This document shows positions 1-7,448 of a stretch of DNA of 64,000 nucleotides, one piece after another. Under the pieces are notes generated by a model, which was given only the letters and a program-made list of their open reading frames with translations, was not told where the DNA came from and did no database searches. Every line of letters begins with the position of its first letter. Position 1 is the first letter of the stretch. The translations under genes were made by a program, and so were the position numbers. The DNA comes from Archangium gephyra (GTDB lineage Bacteria; Myxococcota; Myxococcia; Myxococcales; Myxococcaceae): the NCBI GenBank assembly GCA_003243425.1, contig QFQP01000006.1, forward strand, positions 124,001-188,000. Reading direction: 5' to 3'.

Positions 1-744
1 AGCATGGGCTCCGTGCAGGTGATGCACTTCGAGCGTGGCGTCGACTTCACCATCTCCGGACTGCCGCGCGTCGTGAAGTCACTCGCGTTCTCCAGCGACG
101 GCCGCTTTCTGGCCATCGGCGCAGCAGGGCCTGATGGCGTGCTGCTGTACGACGTGAGCCAGCGCGCGCCCGCTCGTTTGAAGACGCCGTGGGACGGTGA
201 CCCCGCAGTGCGTGCACGTCACGTCGCGTTCTTCGACGTGGCCTGCATGATCTTCTTTGGCTGGGGGGCGCCACCGCGCGCTGCCTGTGTCGATGGCGAT
301 GCGTTCGCCGAGCTCCCGCTGCCGCAATTGCCTGCAGACGTGCGTGAGCTCGCGGCGCGGCCGGGTGAACTGTTGCTGACCGAGACGCCTGACCTGGTGT
401 GGCGCGTGACGATGACCCGCGAGCGTCAGGTGGTCGCGTCGCCGGTGCGCGAGTCCCGGGCTCGACTGGTGGCGCTCTCGTCGAGCGGTCGAGCCTCGTT
501 CTCGAACGCGCCCGAGCTGAGCGCGGTGGCGGTCGCCGACGATGGCCGGCTCGCGTCGTGCCGCCTCGATGGCACGGTGGAGCTGCGGGACGAGCGCGGC
601 GCGCTGCAGTTCATCGCTGCGGCCCACCAGCAACGTTGCGCGCGCGTCAGCTTCTGCGACCAGCAGCGCGCGCTGTGCACCGCCGGGTGGGACGGTGCCT
701 TTCGGGTGCTGAACGCTCAGTCGAGCGTCACGTGGTCGAAGTAG
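1..744 (+). CDS. WD40-like beta-propeller protein, probably 5'-truncated by the window edge
   Basis: The reading frame is open from the first base. The first ATG is at position 4, but the repeat pattern suggests that upstream blades lie outside the window. At least two WD-like units are visible: SLAFSSDGRFLAIG followed by GVLLYDVS near residues 27-50, and AVAVADDGRLASCRLDGTVELRD near residues 174-195. A last unit near the C terminus ends CTAGWDGAFRVLN. Such propellers are usually protein-interaction scaffolds, and no catalytic residues are seen. The last 28 bases overlap the convergent lipoprotein gene tail to tail. The specific role cannot be inferred. Confidence 0.6.
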   Translation, partial: SMGSVQVMHFERGVDFTISGLPRVVKSLAFSSDGRFLAIGAAGPDGVLLYDVSQRAPARLKTPWDGDPAVRARHVAFFDVACMIFFGWGAPPRAACVDGDAFAELPLPQLPADVRELAARPGELLLTETPDLVWRVTMTRERQVVASPVRESRARLVALSSSGRASFSNAPELSAVAVADDGRLASCRLDGTVELRDERGALQFIAAAHQQRCARVSFCDQQRALCTAGWDGAFRVLNAQSSVTWSK

Positions 745-1394
745 ACGCGTGCCGTCCCCGCGTCGCGGCTCTGCGCAGCGACGTCGAGGAACAACGCGAG
801 CTGCTTGCCGCCGTAGCTCTCAGGCAACGTGACCGCCACCGTCTTCTGGGTCCACGCGCCGGGCTGCGGCAGCACCGCAGGGAGGAGCTCGGCGCTCAGG
901 CGATAGGCCCCGTTCCATACGAAGTCGGTGCCGAAATCGGCGGGCTCACCGCCAGCCGGCAGGCCGTAGCGAAAGGTCACCGTGTACGTCGCGCCGCCCA
1001 CCGACGCCTCGGTGATGGGAATCATCACGCTGCGATGCGCGGCTGACACGACGGGGTCGGGTGCGATGTCGAGGAAGTAGGTCTGCGCGCCATTCGGTGG
1101 GCGCGTGGAGGGCCGTGTGATGCCCACGCCACCATCGCCGTAGCGACCATTCGCCAGGAAGCTCCACCCGCGCGGCAGGCTGGTGCCGTCGGACCAGGCA
1201 AGGTCCGCCGTCGCCAGCACGCGCTCCTCGCCGTCGGCCAGCTGCGGGGTCTCTGCGTCCCACAGCACTGACGAGCCTGCATCGGCGCCGGCGTCAGCCA
1301 GGCCGCCGTCATCGGTGGTGACCGCGTCAGGCGAAGGCGCGGCACCACACGCGACGAGGAACGACACAGTCAGAGCACTGACGACACATTGCAC
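717..1394 (-). CDS. Putative secreted lipoprotein with an Asp-Ala-Gly linker
   Basis: This 225-residue protein starts at GTG with a short hydrophobic signal ending in the lipobox-like VSFLVACGA. An acidic linker rich in Asp, Ala and Gly (GGLADAGADAGS) follows, typical of myxobacterial surface lipoproteins. The rest resembles a beta-sandwich carbohydrate-binding fold: alternating hydrophobic strands, with TYTVTFRYGLPAGG and ARVYFDHVTLD at the very end. No enzyme motif was recognised. The gene converges on the WD40-like gene, overlapping it by 28 bases. Function is unknown, and the carbohydrate-binding idea is inference from strand pattern only. Confidence 0.65.
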   Translation of the reverse strand: MQCVVSALTVSFLVACGAAPSPDAVTTDDGGLADAGADAGSSVLWDAETPQLADGEERVLATADLAWSDGTSLPRGWSFLANGRYGDGGVGITRPSTRPPNGAQTYFLDIAPDPVVSAAHRSVMIPITEASVGGATYTVTFRYGLPAGGEPADFGTDFVWNGAYRLSAELLPAVLPQPGAWTQKTVAVTLPESYGGKQLALFLDVAAQSRDAGTARVYFDHVTLD

Positions 1395-1462
1395 GGGAGC
1401 TCCCGGTGAAGAGGAGCCCTCACGGAATCACGCGCTCAGCCGACGAACATCACAGCGAAACC

Positions 1463-2128
1463 TCACCGCGTGGGCGCGAAGAGGTCGGTGATCTGGCCGA
1501 ACTTCGCGCGGTAGTCGGCGAAGGACTGCTCGATGGTGGCGAAGGCTTCGTCGCGACCGTAGATCTCGGCGATCTCCACCACCGCCGCCGGCTCGCCGGG
1601 CAGCTGCTTGTAGGTGAGGAAGTAGTGGCGCAGGCGGTCGATGAGCGGCGCCGGCACGTCGCTGATGTCCTTCCAGTCGCCGTAGACCGAGTCACCCTTG
1701 AGCACCGCGATGATTTTGTCGTCGGCCTCGTTCTTGTCGATCATCCGCAGCCCGCCGATGGGGAAGGCCTCCACGAGAATCGCCCCGTGGGTGATGGGCT
1801 TCTCGGTGAGCACGCAGATGTCGATGGGGTCGCCGTCGCCGACGATGCCGGTCTTTCCGGTGCGCTGCGCACAGCGTTCACCGACGCGCGTGTCGCAGAA
1901 CGTGCGGGGAATGAAGCCGTAGAGGCACGGCGCCTGGTTCGAGTACCGCTGCGGGCGATCGAGCCGGAGAATGCCGCTGGCCTTGTCGACCTCGTACTTC
2001 ACGGCGTCGGTGGGGACGATCTCGATGTAGCTCGTCACCAGCTCGGGCGACTTTTCGCCGGGAGAAACGCCGTGCCACGGGTGCGCCTGGAAGAAGAGGC
2101 CGAGCGCCTGCGTGAGTGAAGGAGTCAT
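1463..2128 (-). CDS. ppa: Inorganic pyrophosphatase (family I)
   Basis: This enzyme hydrolyses pyrophosphate to phosphate in the cytoplasm, pulling biosynthetic reactions forward. Family I active-site elements appear in order: IEIVPTDAVKYEVDK (metal and phosphate ligands), LRLDRP with the conserved Arg, YGFIPRT, the signature GDGDPIDICVL with its three Asp ligands, the later DKNEADDKI, and YFLTYKQLPG with the Tyr-Lys pair. At 221 residues it is longer than the roughly 175-residue E. coli type because of an N-terminal extension. The start is ATG with kdsB just upstream on the same strand (25 bp gap), so the two may be cotranscribed. Confidence 0.93.
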   Translation of the reverse strand: MTPSLTQALGLFFQAHPWHGVSPGEKSPELVTSYIEIVPTDAVKYEVDKASGILRLDRPQRYSNQAPCLYGFIPRTFCDTRVGERCAQRTGKTGIVGDGDPIDICVLTEKPITHGAILVEAFPIGGLRMIDKNEADDKIIAVLKGDSVYGDWKDISDVPAPLIDRLRHYFLTYKQLPGEPAAVVEIAEIYGRDEAFATIEQSFADYRAKFGQITDLFAPTR

Positions 2129-2153
2129 GCGCGGTGAACTACCACGACGTCGC

Positions 2154-2900
2154 TCAACGCGCGCTCAACAGGCGGGCCAACGCGGCCTCGGCGAGCGGCA
2201 CGTCTGACGGCGCGTCGACCGCGTGCGCTTCGTAGTTCGTCTCGCGACACAGAATGCGAATGCCGTTCCCCAGGGCGCGCAGCTGCTCGAGTGACTCGGT
2301 CTTCTCGAGCATCGTCGGCGCGAGCCTCGAGAGCTTGTGCAGCGTGCCCACGCGATAGCCGTAGAGCCCCAGGTGGGCCCAGCGCTTCGCGTCTGCTTCG
2401 ACGTTGCGCGCGTAGGGCAGATCTGCGCGCGAGAAATAGAGCGCGAAGCGGTGCTCATCGAGCACGGCCTTCACCACGTTGGGGTTGCCGCGTTCGTCTT
2501 CGCGCAGCGGTCGCACCAGCGTCGCCATCTGCACCACGCCGTCGATGAACGACTGGGCGAGCGCCAGGAGCGCCCTGGGGTGCACCGACGGTTCGTCACC
2601 CTGCACGTTGACGATGACTTCGCCGTCGTCGAGCCGCAGCTCCCGCGCCACTTCCGCCACGCGGTCGGTGCCCGACGCACAGTCGGGTGACGTCAACTGC
2701 ACGTCGCCACGAAAGCCCTTCACCACGTCGACGATGCGTTGATCATCGGTGGCGACGATGACGCGCGCGAAGCACGAGGCTTCGGTGCAGCGCTCGTACA
2801 CGTGCTGAATCATCGGCTTGCCGCTGATCATCGTCAGCGGCTTGCCCGGGAAACGCGTCGACGCGTACCGCGCGGGGATGACTGCAATCGGAGGACTCAT
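2154..2900 (-). CDS. kdsB: 3-deoxy-manno-octulosonate cytidylyltransferase (CMP-KDO synthetase)
   Basis: KdsB activates KDO with CTP to CMP-KDO for the lipopolysaccharide inner core, implying a Gram-negative envelope. The N-terminal nucleotide-binding loop IPARYASTRFPGKPL, the VATDD strand and the QGDEP motif are all present. At 248 residues the length matches the family. I chose the ATG at 2900, giving MSPPIAVIPARY, over a GTG four codons upstream because it places the catalytic loop at the usual distance from the N terminus. The gene lies between ppa and the ASPIC/FG-GAP lipoprotein on the same strand, with short gaps. Confidence 0.93.
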   Translation of the reverse strand: MSPPIAVIPARYASTRFPGKPLTMISGKPMIQHVYERCTEASCFARVIVATDDQRIVDVVKGFRGDVQLTSPDCASGTDRVAEVARELRLDDGEVIVNVQGDEPSVHPRALLALAQSFIDGVVQMATLVRPLREDERGNPNVVKAVLDEHRFALYFSRADLPYARNVEADAKRWAHLGLYGYRVGTLHKLSRLAPTMLEKTESLEQLRALGNGIRILCRETNYEAHAVDAPSDVPLAEAALARLLSAR

Positions 2901-2919
2901 TTGAGGCCCCACTATCGTC

Positions 2920-4929
2920 TCAGTCGTTCAGACGCACCTTGAACGGCACGGCTTCGCCCTGCTTGAGGCGCACGAACTGGTTGCCGGCCACGCGGGTGAA
3001 GGTCTGCGTGGTGTTGCGCCTGTCGGGCCAGCGCACCGTGATTTCGTCGGCGCCGTCGCAGCCACCGAGACCCACGTGCAGGTTCACGTCGTTCTGCATG
3101 CCGAAGTGCCCGTAGCCGCCCGACACTTCACGCGTGACGGTGTGACCGCCGCTCTTCACGGTGACCTTCGCGCCGATGGCCGAGCGGTTGGTGGTGGTGC
3201 CGTCGCCTTCGAGGTGCAGCAGCAGCCAGTTCGTACCGCTCGCCTGATTTTCGTAGAGCCGCACCTCGTTGCCCTTCTTCCACGTCTGCGCGCAGTCACG
3301 CGCGGTCGACGCGCCGGCGATGACGTCGAGGTCTCCGTCGCGATCGAAGTCGGCGATGGCGAGGCCCGACATGCACGGGTGCTGCAGGTTCCACGCGGCG
3401 CGCACGTCCTGAAAGGTGCCGTCGGCCTGCTGCGCGAACGGCACTCCGTATTGATCCGGGTAGTCGCTGGCCGCCACCACGAGGTCGAGCCTGCCGTCGT
3501 TGTCGAGGTCACCGCCGGCGACCATCAAGCCGCCTTCGTTCCATGCACCGCCCACGCGGGGCAGCCCGAGCCCGGTCGTCGCGTTGCCCGGCCGGGTGAA
3601 CTTCGCGTTGCCGGGCGTCGACACGTTGCGCAGCAGCTCCGAGGAATCGGACGAGGCACCGGCCCACCAGTGGTGGATCTCGGCGTTGTACACGTCGTTC
3701 TTGCCGTCACCGTCGACGTCGCCGCACCACGAGGTGAAGGTGTTGCCGTTGTTTCGCCACGGCTGATCATCCACCCCCATGCCCCAGTTCGAGCCGGCCG
3801 GGTCGGGGCACTGCAGAGCGCCCGCGCTCACGCCCGCGCACGCCGCGTCGGTGGGGAACTGCATGCACCAGCACTTGAAGAACTCGTTGTCGCGGAAGTC
3901 GACGTTGTCGTCGCCGGCGAAGCCCGACGCGCGGCTCTGGTCGACGAAGTGGCCGGTGCCGTCGTTGCGGTACAGCAGGTTCGCCTGCCGGCCGTAGGCG
4001 CTGAGCAGGAGTTCGGGCGCGCCGTCGTCGTCGACGTCGCAGGCCGTCACCCCGTACACGGGCCGGTGGTTGGTGAACGTCGAGAAGCCGTCGCCATCGG
4101 TGAGCAGGTTGCCGAGCGACGTGAAGTCGTCGAACTCGCCGTTGCCGCCACCCACGTACAACCGCGCCTGCGTGCCGAGGTAGCTGAAGCCGTACGCCTC
4201 GTACCAATAGCCGACGAACACATCGAGCCGGCCGTCACGGTCGACGTCGGTGAACGCGGCGGCGGTGGTGGGCCACAACTCGCTGGCGCGCGGGGTCGTG
4301 GCCGTCGACGGCGCCATCGTGAAGTGACCGGTGCCGTCGTTGAGCAGAATCTCGCTGCGGTCGCCGGGGTCGGTCATCTGCCTGGTGGGGTCGACGTTGG
4401 TGCCCACGTAGCCGTCGAGGTCACCGTCGTTGTCGAGGTCGCCGAACACCGCCAGCTGCGTCGAGCGGTACTCGGTGTCGGACTTCTCGCGCAGGTCGAA
4501 CAGGCCGTTGCCGGTCTCGTCGACGAACACCCGCGACGCTCCGTTCTCCGACGGGCGATTCATCAACTGCCACACGAGCTGCCGGCCACCGTCGGGCAGG
4601 TTCTTTTTCGGGCGCAGGTTGCTGGTGACGGCGTGCACCACGAGGTCGGGGTAGCCGTCGTTGTCGAGGTCGGCGACGGTGAGCCGGTTGCCCTGCACCT
4701 TGAGGCCCACCTGGCCCAGGTTCCACTCCTCCGTGGCGTCGCGGAAAGACGTGCCGCCGTCATGCGCCGCACAGCTCACGGCCTGCGGCAGCGGCGACAG
4801 CTTCTCGGTGACCTCGTACGGCTTCTGCCGCGGCAGCACCGCCACGATGCTCGAGCCTTCGAGCTGTGCGCGCGGCGCTGCTGAAACGCAGCCGAACAGC
4901 GTCAACGAGGTGAAGAGGGCGATGCGCAT
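2920..4929 (-). CDS. FG-GAP/VCBS repeat lipoprotein with ASPIC/UnbV C-terminal domain (CRTAC1-like)
   Basis: This is a 669-residue secreted protein. The chosen ATG gives a signal peptide ending LTLFGCVSA, a plausible lipobox. Seven calcium-binding-type DxDxDGxxD loops are spread along the chain (for example DLDNDGYPD, DLDNDGDLD, DVDRDGRLD, DLDNDGRLD, DFDRDGDLD), as in integrin-like propellers. The last 110 or so residues form an ASPIC/UnbV domain, with SAIGAKVTV, REVSGGYGHFG and ITVRWPD. Family members are extracellular or periplasmic and generally uncharacterised. A longer upstream start would add an Arg-rich stretch ahead of the signal peptide and is less likely. Confidence 0.85.
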   Translation of the reverse strand: MRIALFTSLTLFGCVSAAPRAQLEGSSIVAVLPRQKPYEVTEKLSPLPQAVSCAAHDGGTSFRDATEEWNLGQVGLKVQGNRLTVADLDNDGYPDLVVHAVTSNLRPKKNLPDGGRQLVWQLMNRPSENGASRVFVDETGNGLFDLREKSDTEYRSTQLAVFGDLDNDGDLDGYVGTNVDPTRQMTDPGDRSEILLNDGTGHFTMAPSTATTPRASELWPTTAAAFTDVDRDGRLDVFVGYWYEAYGFSYLGTQARLYVGGGNGEFDDFTSLGNLLTDGDGFSTFTNHRPVYGVTACDVDDDGAPELLLSAYGRQANLLYRNDGTGHFVDQSRASGFAGDDNVDFRDNEFFKCWCMQFPTDAACAGVSAGALQCPDPAGSNWGMGVDDQPWRNNGNTFTSWCGDVDGDGKNDVYNAEIHHWWAGASSDSSELLRNVSTPGNAKFTRPGNATTGLGLPRVGGAWNEGGLMVAGGDLDNDGRLDLVVAASDYPDQYGVPFAQQADGTFQDVRAAWNLQHPCMSGLAIADFDRDGDLDVIAGASTARDCAQTWKKGNEVRLYENQASGTNWLLLHLEGDGTTTNRSAIGAKVTVKSGGHTVTREVSGGYGHFGMQNDVNLHVGLGGCDGADEITVRWPDRRNTTQTFTRVAGNQFVRLKQGEAVPFKVRLND

Positions 4930-5150
4930 GGCCGGCGCTGCTACCGCTCGCGCACACGCGCGCACAACGCGACGCCGGCGAACATCCATCTACGCACGGA
5001 GGTTTTCGGCGACGGTCTTCGTGTAGGGTTCCCCGCGGCGCCGTCACGACGCGCTTTCATGATCTCCTGAACGAACACACTGCAGCCCTCGTGAAGTCGC
5101 CGCCCACGCGGTGACTCGTGTGCCGTTCAACCCAACTCAGGAGATTTCAA
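4930..5150. other. Intergenic region between divergent genes
   Basis: About 220 bases separate the ASPIC lipoprotein (minus) from the RibD-C reductase (plus), so both promoters must lie here. The only clear signal is an AGGAG ribosome-binding site at 5139-5143, about seven bases before the reductase ATG. No convincing sigma-70 boxes, hairpins or small genes were seen. Confidence 0.5.
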
Positions 5151-5675
5151 ATGCAACCCGTCGTCTTTCACATCGCCACCAGTGTCGATGGCTTCATCGC
5201 GGGCCCGGGAGGAGCGGTGGACCGCTTCTCGTACGCGGGTCATCACGTCACCGAGTACCTCGCCGCGGTCGCTGGCTACAGCGCGGTGGTGATGGGCCGT
5301 CGCACCTACCAGTTCGGTCTCGACCTGGGCGTGACCGACCCGTACCCGCACCTCGAGACGTACGTGTTCTCGCGTTCGCTCGTTTCGTCGCCCAACCCGC
5401 GCGTCACGCTCATCAACGGCGATGTCGCGCCCACGCTGCGCCGGCTGCGTGAGCAGGAAGGCAAGGGTGTGTACCTGGCGGGCGGCGCCCAGCTCGCGTC
5501 GCAGGCGCTCGCTGCAGGCCTGCTCGACGAGCTCATCATCAAGGTGAACCCGCTGGTGCTCGGTGAAGGCACGCCGTTGTTCGGCAAAGGCGCGCCCATC
5601 ACCGACTTGAAGCTGCGCTCGAGCAAGACCCACGGCTCGGGCGTCACGGTGCTGCACTACGACGTGCAGCGCTGA
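5151..5675 (+). CDS. Dihydrofolate reductase-like protein (RibD C-terminal domain family)
   Basis: This 174-residue single-domain protein belongs to the RibD_C/DHFR-like superfamily, which binds NADPH and reduces pterin- or pyrimidine-type substrates. Typical elements are FHIATSVDGFIAGPGG at the N terminus, AVVMGRRTYQFG, the YVFSRSL strand, and KGVYLAGGAQLASQAL with the cofactor-binding glycines. The ATG at 5151 is favoured over an in-frame upstream start by an AGGAG sequence seven bases before it. The stop directly abuts that of the convergent SDR gene. The true substrate is unknown; members are often annotated only as dihydrofolate reductase family proteins. Confidence 0.85.
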   Translation: MQPVVFHIATSVDGFIAGPGGAVDRFSYAGHHVTEYLAAVAGYSAVVMGRRTYQFGLDLGVTDPYPHLETYVFSRSLVSSPNPRVTLINGDVAPTLRRLREQEGKGVYLAGGAQLASQALAAGLLDELIIKVNPLVLGEGTPLFGKGAPITDLKLRSSKTHGSGVTVLHYDVQR

Positions 5676-6428
5676 TCAGAGACTCTGACCGCCCGACAGC
5701 TCGATTCGTTGGGCGGTCATCCACCCCAGCTCCGGCGCCGTGAGCACCGCCACCGCCGGGCCGATGTCGTCGGGCTGACCGATGCGCCCCATGGCGATGG
5801 TGGGAATCAGCATGGCCTGGAGCTGCTTGTTGTCGCGCACGTGACCGCCGCCGAAGTCGGTCGCGATGGCGCCGGGCGCGACCACGTTCACCGAGATGCG
5901 CCGTGGGCCCAGCTCGCGCGCCATCGAGCGGGTGAGCGTCTCCACCGCGCCCTTCATGGTCGCGTACGCCGCGTAGCCGGGCAGCGCGAAGCGCGCGAGG
6001 CCGCTCGACACGTTGAGAATGCGGCCACCGTCGTTCATCAACGGCACCACGCGCTGCGAGATGAAGAAGGTGCTCTTGAGGTGCACGTTCACCAGCTCGT
6101 CGAACTGCGCTTCGGTGACCTCCATGAAGGGCGCGTAGGCACCGGTGCCGGCGTTGTTGACCAGAATGTCGAGCTTACGGTCACCGAGCGTCTTCTTGAG
6201 CTGCTCGACGAACGCCGGGTAGCCGGCGGTGTCACGCACGTCCAACCTGAGCGCCGTGCCCGTGCGGCCGTGCGACTCGATGACCTTCACCACTTCGGCG
6301 GCCTGCGCCTCGGCGGAATGGAAGGTGAAGATGACGTCGACGCCCCGTGCAGCGAGGGCCTCCGCCATGTTGCGGCCCAGGCCGCGGGAACCACCGGTGA
6401 TGAGTGCGATGCGGTTGTTGGTTGTCAT
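5676..6428 (-). CDS. Short-chain dehydrogenase/reductase (classical SDR)
   Basis: This is a 250-residue NAD(P)-dependent oxidoreductase. The cofactor loop TGGSRGLG is near the N terminus, NNAG follows mid-chain, and the catalytic Ser and Tyr-x-x-x-Lys are visible in ILNVSSG and YAAYATMK. The C terminus, RIELSGGQSL, is typical of 3-oxoacyl-ACP-reductase-like SDRs, but the substrate cannot be assigned. The ATG at 6428 is preferred because it sits eight residues before the first beta strand. It is transcribed divergently from a LysR gene across 75 bases containing a palindrome, so LysR control is likely. Confidence 0.88.
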   Translation of the reverse strand: MTTNNRIALITGGSRGLGRNMAEALAARGVDVIFTFHSAEAQAAEVVKVIESHGRTGTALRLDVRDTAGYPAFVEQLKKTLGDRKLDILVNNAGTGAYAPFMEVTEAQFDELVNVHLKSTFFISQRVVPLMNDGGRILNVSSGLARFALPGYAAYATMKGAVETLTRSMARELGPRRISVNVVAPGAIATDFGGGHVRDNKQLQAMLIPTIAMGRIGQPDDIGPAVAVLTAPELGWMTAQRIELSGGQSL

Positions 6429-6484
6429 GGGCCCATCAATGCGCCCGTCAGGCAGATTGCGGAAGACGCGGGCCCCCGACACAC

Positions 6485-6503
6485 TGTTTCGTAAGGCGAA
6501 ACA
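6485..6503. promoter_or_regulatory. LysR-type operator candidate (7-bp inverted repeat abutting the lysR ATG)
   Basis: TGTTTCG, a five-base spacer and CGAAACA form a perfect inverted repeat in the gap between the divergent SDR and LysR genes. The core fits the T-N11-A pattern of LysR-type regulator boxes. It ends on the base before the LysR ATG, which would suit autoregulation. Function is inferred. Confidence 0.5.
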
Positions 6504-7394
6504 ATGGCACTCGAGCTCGATTCGGTTCGTGCGTTTCAGAAGGTGGCGGAGCAGGGCAGCTTCACGCGCGCGGCGGCGCAGCTCGGGCTGTCGAAGTCAC
6601 GCGTGTCGATGCTGGTGACGGAGCTGGAACGGGAGGTCGGCAGCCGGCTGGTCTTGCGCACCACGCGCACCGTGCAGCTCACGTCGGAGGGCGAGCAGTT
6701 CCTCGCGCGCGCCGAAGGGCTGCTGCACGACGCCGACGAACTCTCGACCATGTTCTCGGCGCCTTCGACCTTGAAGGGCCGGTTGCGCGTCGACCTCCCC
6801 GTGGCGCTGGCGCGAGACCGAATCATTCCGCGGTTGCCGGAGTTCTTCGCGGCGCACCCCAACCTCGAGCTCCAACTCTCGGCGACCGACCGGCGCGTCG
6901 ACGTGCTGCGCGAAGGCTTCGACGTGGTGCTGCGCGTCGGCTCGCTCGATGACTCATCGCTGCAGGTGAAGCGGCTCGGCGTGCTGCCGATGATGAACTG
7001 CGCGAGCGCGGCGTACCTCGTGCGCTACGGCGTGCCGAAGACGCTGGAAGACCTCGATGCGCACTACGTCGTTCACTACGCGAGCCGCCTGGGGACCGAG
7101 CCGCCGGCTTTCGAGTACCGCAAGGGCGGGAAGTGGTTCGACAAGCCGATGCGCGCGCTGGTGACGGTGAACAACACCGACGCGTATCGCGCTGCCTGCC
7201 GCGCCGGCCTCGGCATCATTCAGGTGCCGCGGCTGGGCACCACCGACGAAGAGTTCCGTGAAGTGCTCCCGGACTTCACCAGCCAACCGCTGCCGGTTTC
7301 GCTGGTGCACGGGTACGCACGTTCGGCTCCGCAGCGGGTGCGCGTGTTCATGGCGTGGCTGGAGCGCGTGTTGCGGCCGCACGTGACCGGGTAG
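6504..7394 (+). CDS. LysR-family transcriptional regulator
   Basis: This 296-residue regulator has an N-terminal winged helix-turn-helix (ALELDSVRAFQKVAEQGSF, then AAAQLGLSKSRVSMLVTELE) and a C-terminal periplasmic-binding-like effector domain. It is closest in style to the AaeR/CrgA group that controls oxidoreductases. The start ATG lies immediately after a perfect inverted repeat. Its divergent neighbour is an SDR gene, the usual arrangement for a LysR regulator and its target. The effector is unknown. Confidence 0.92.
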   Translation: MALELDSVRAFQKVAEQGSFTRAAAQLGLSKSRVSMLVTELEREVGSRLVLRTTRTVQLTSEGEQFLARAEGLLHDADELSTMFSAPSTLKGRLRVDLPVALARDRIIPRLPEFFAAHPNLELQLSATDRRVDVLREGFDVVLRVGSLDDSSLQVKRLGVLPMMNCASAAYLVRYGVPKTLEDLDAHYVVHYASRLGTEPPAFEYRKGGKWFDKPMRALVTVNNTDAYRAACRAGLGIIQVPRLGTTDEEFREVLPDFTSQPLPVSLVHGYARSAPQRVRVFMAWLERVLRPHVTG

Positions 7395-7448
7395 GCGCGT
7401 GCGTACACGCGACCACTGAACACCTGTCTGTACCGTATTACTGCGGGC

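Noticed and set aside
3076..4884. Long plus-strand open frame antisense to the ASPIC/FG-GAP gene
   Set aside because: It is rich in Val, Arg, Glu and His repeats and mirrors the codons of the minus-strand gene, which has recognisable domains. GC-rich DNA creates such shadows.
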